A DNA stretch of 6,182 bases from Planctomycetota bacterium. Its GTDB lineage: Bacteria; Planctomycetota; Phycisphaerae; WQYP01. Under the pieces are notes generated by a model, which was not told the DNA's origin, made no database searches, and saw nothing but the letters and a program-made list of their open reading frames with translations. Position numbers and translations under genes: made by a program. The DNA lies in the NCBI GenBank assembly GCA_021816165.1, contig JAKAYZ010000167.1, forward strand, positions 1-6,182, in the 5' to 3' direction. The stretch's first letter is position 1, and each line of letters opens with the position of its first letter. Shown in pieces: positions 6,119 to 6,182 of this stretch.

Positions 6119-6181
6119 TCAGCGGTATAAGGGGCCTACGATAGCCACGGCCTGAACCGCCGACGCCCTCATTCGCACGGT
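6119..6181 (-). CDS. Possible 3' end of a gene upstream of hom (very tentative)
   Basis: On the minus strand, a frame open from the right edge ends at TGA (6121-6119), 19 bp before the hom ATG; its visible end is VQAVAIVGPLYR. Such spacing would suit an operon gene in front of hom. A second frame is also open from the edge and runs 13 nt into hom, ending at 6087, so the choice is not secure. Twenty codons are too few to recognise a family, and the stretch may simply be the hom leader. Confidence 0.2.
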   Translation of the reverse strand, partial: TVRMRASAVQAVAIVGPLYR

Positions 6182-6182
6182 A

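Noticed and set aside
1..6182. CRISPR array, tRNA, rRNA, insertion sequence or phage element
   Set aside because: I found no regularly spaced repeats, cloverleaf-like sequence, rRNA-like stretch, transposase motif or terminal inverted repeats anywhere in the window.

Overview
The window looks like a bacterial chromosome segment of moderate GC content with ordinary housekeeping and accessory genes. I see no transposase, phage gene, CRISPR array, tRNA or rRNA. Host assignment is tentative. A LutA-type gene leading into a probable lutB, a homoserine dehydrogenase overlapping an ApgM-type 'proposed homoserine kinase', and a small two-helix membrane protein with a short periplasmic-type middle together fit a PVC-group bacterium such as Planctomycetota (Phycisphaerae-like). 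That is an inference from gene content and protein style, not from a marker gene.

Layout. On the minus strand, 818 to 57 encodes LutA. It is followed, with a 4-nt ATGA overlap, by the first 20 codons of the next operon gene, probably lutB, which runs off the left edge. Positions 819-1340 form a 522-bp divergent intergenic region with no convincing gene but several palindromic GCGCA(A/T)T sites near lutA. On the plus strand, 1341-3014 encodes a 557-residue polytopic membrane protein resembling GT-C (family 39-like) glycosyltransferases. Its 3' end runs 145 bp into, and antisense to, a convergent minus-strand gene for a 173-residue membrane protein (3391-2870). That small gene has a good ribosome binding site and a perfect TATAAT box just upstream. 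Further right on the minus strand, hom (6099-4801) overlaps an ApgM-family gene (4808-3564) by 8 bp. The last 83 bases, upstream of hom, may hold the 3' end of another gene.

How the genes work together. The lut genes form a lactate-oxidation operon (L-lactate to pyruvate through iron-sulfur proteins). Hom makes L-homoserine. The overlapping ApgM-like protein is the candidate enzyme for the next step, phosphorylation of homoserine toward threonine, in place of the GHMP kinase ThrB. The glycosyltransferase and the small membrane protein are not evidently linked to either pathway. No clearly undescribed system is visible. The most interesting points are the hom/ApgM pairing, the antisense tail of the glycosyltransferase, and an 18-bp perfect palindrome inside the small membrane-protein gene.
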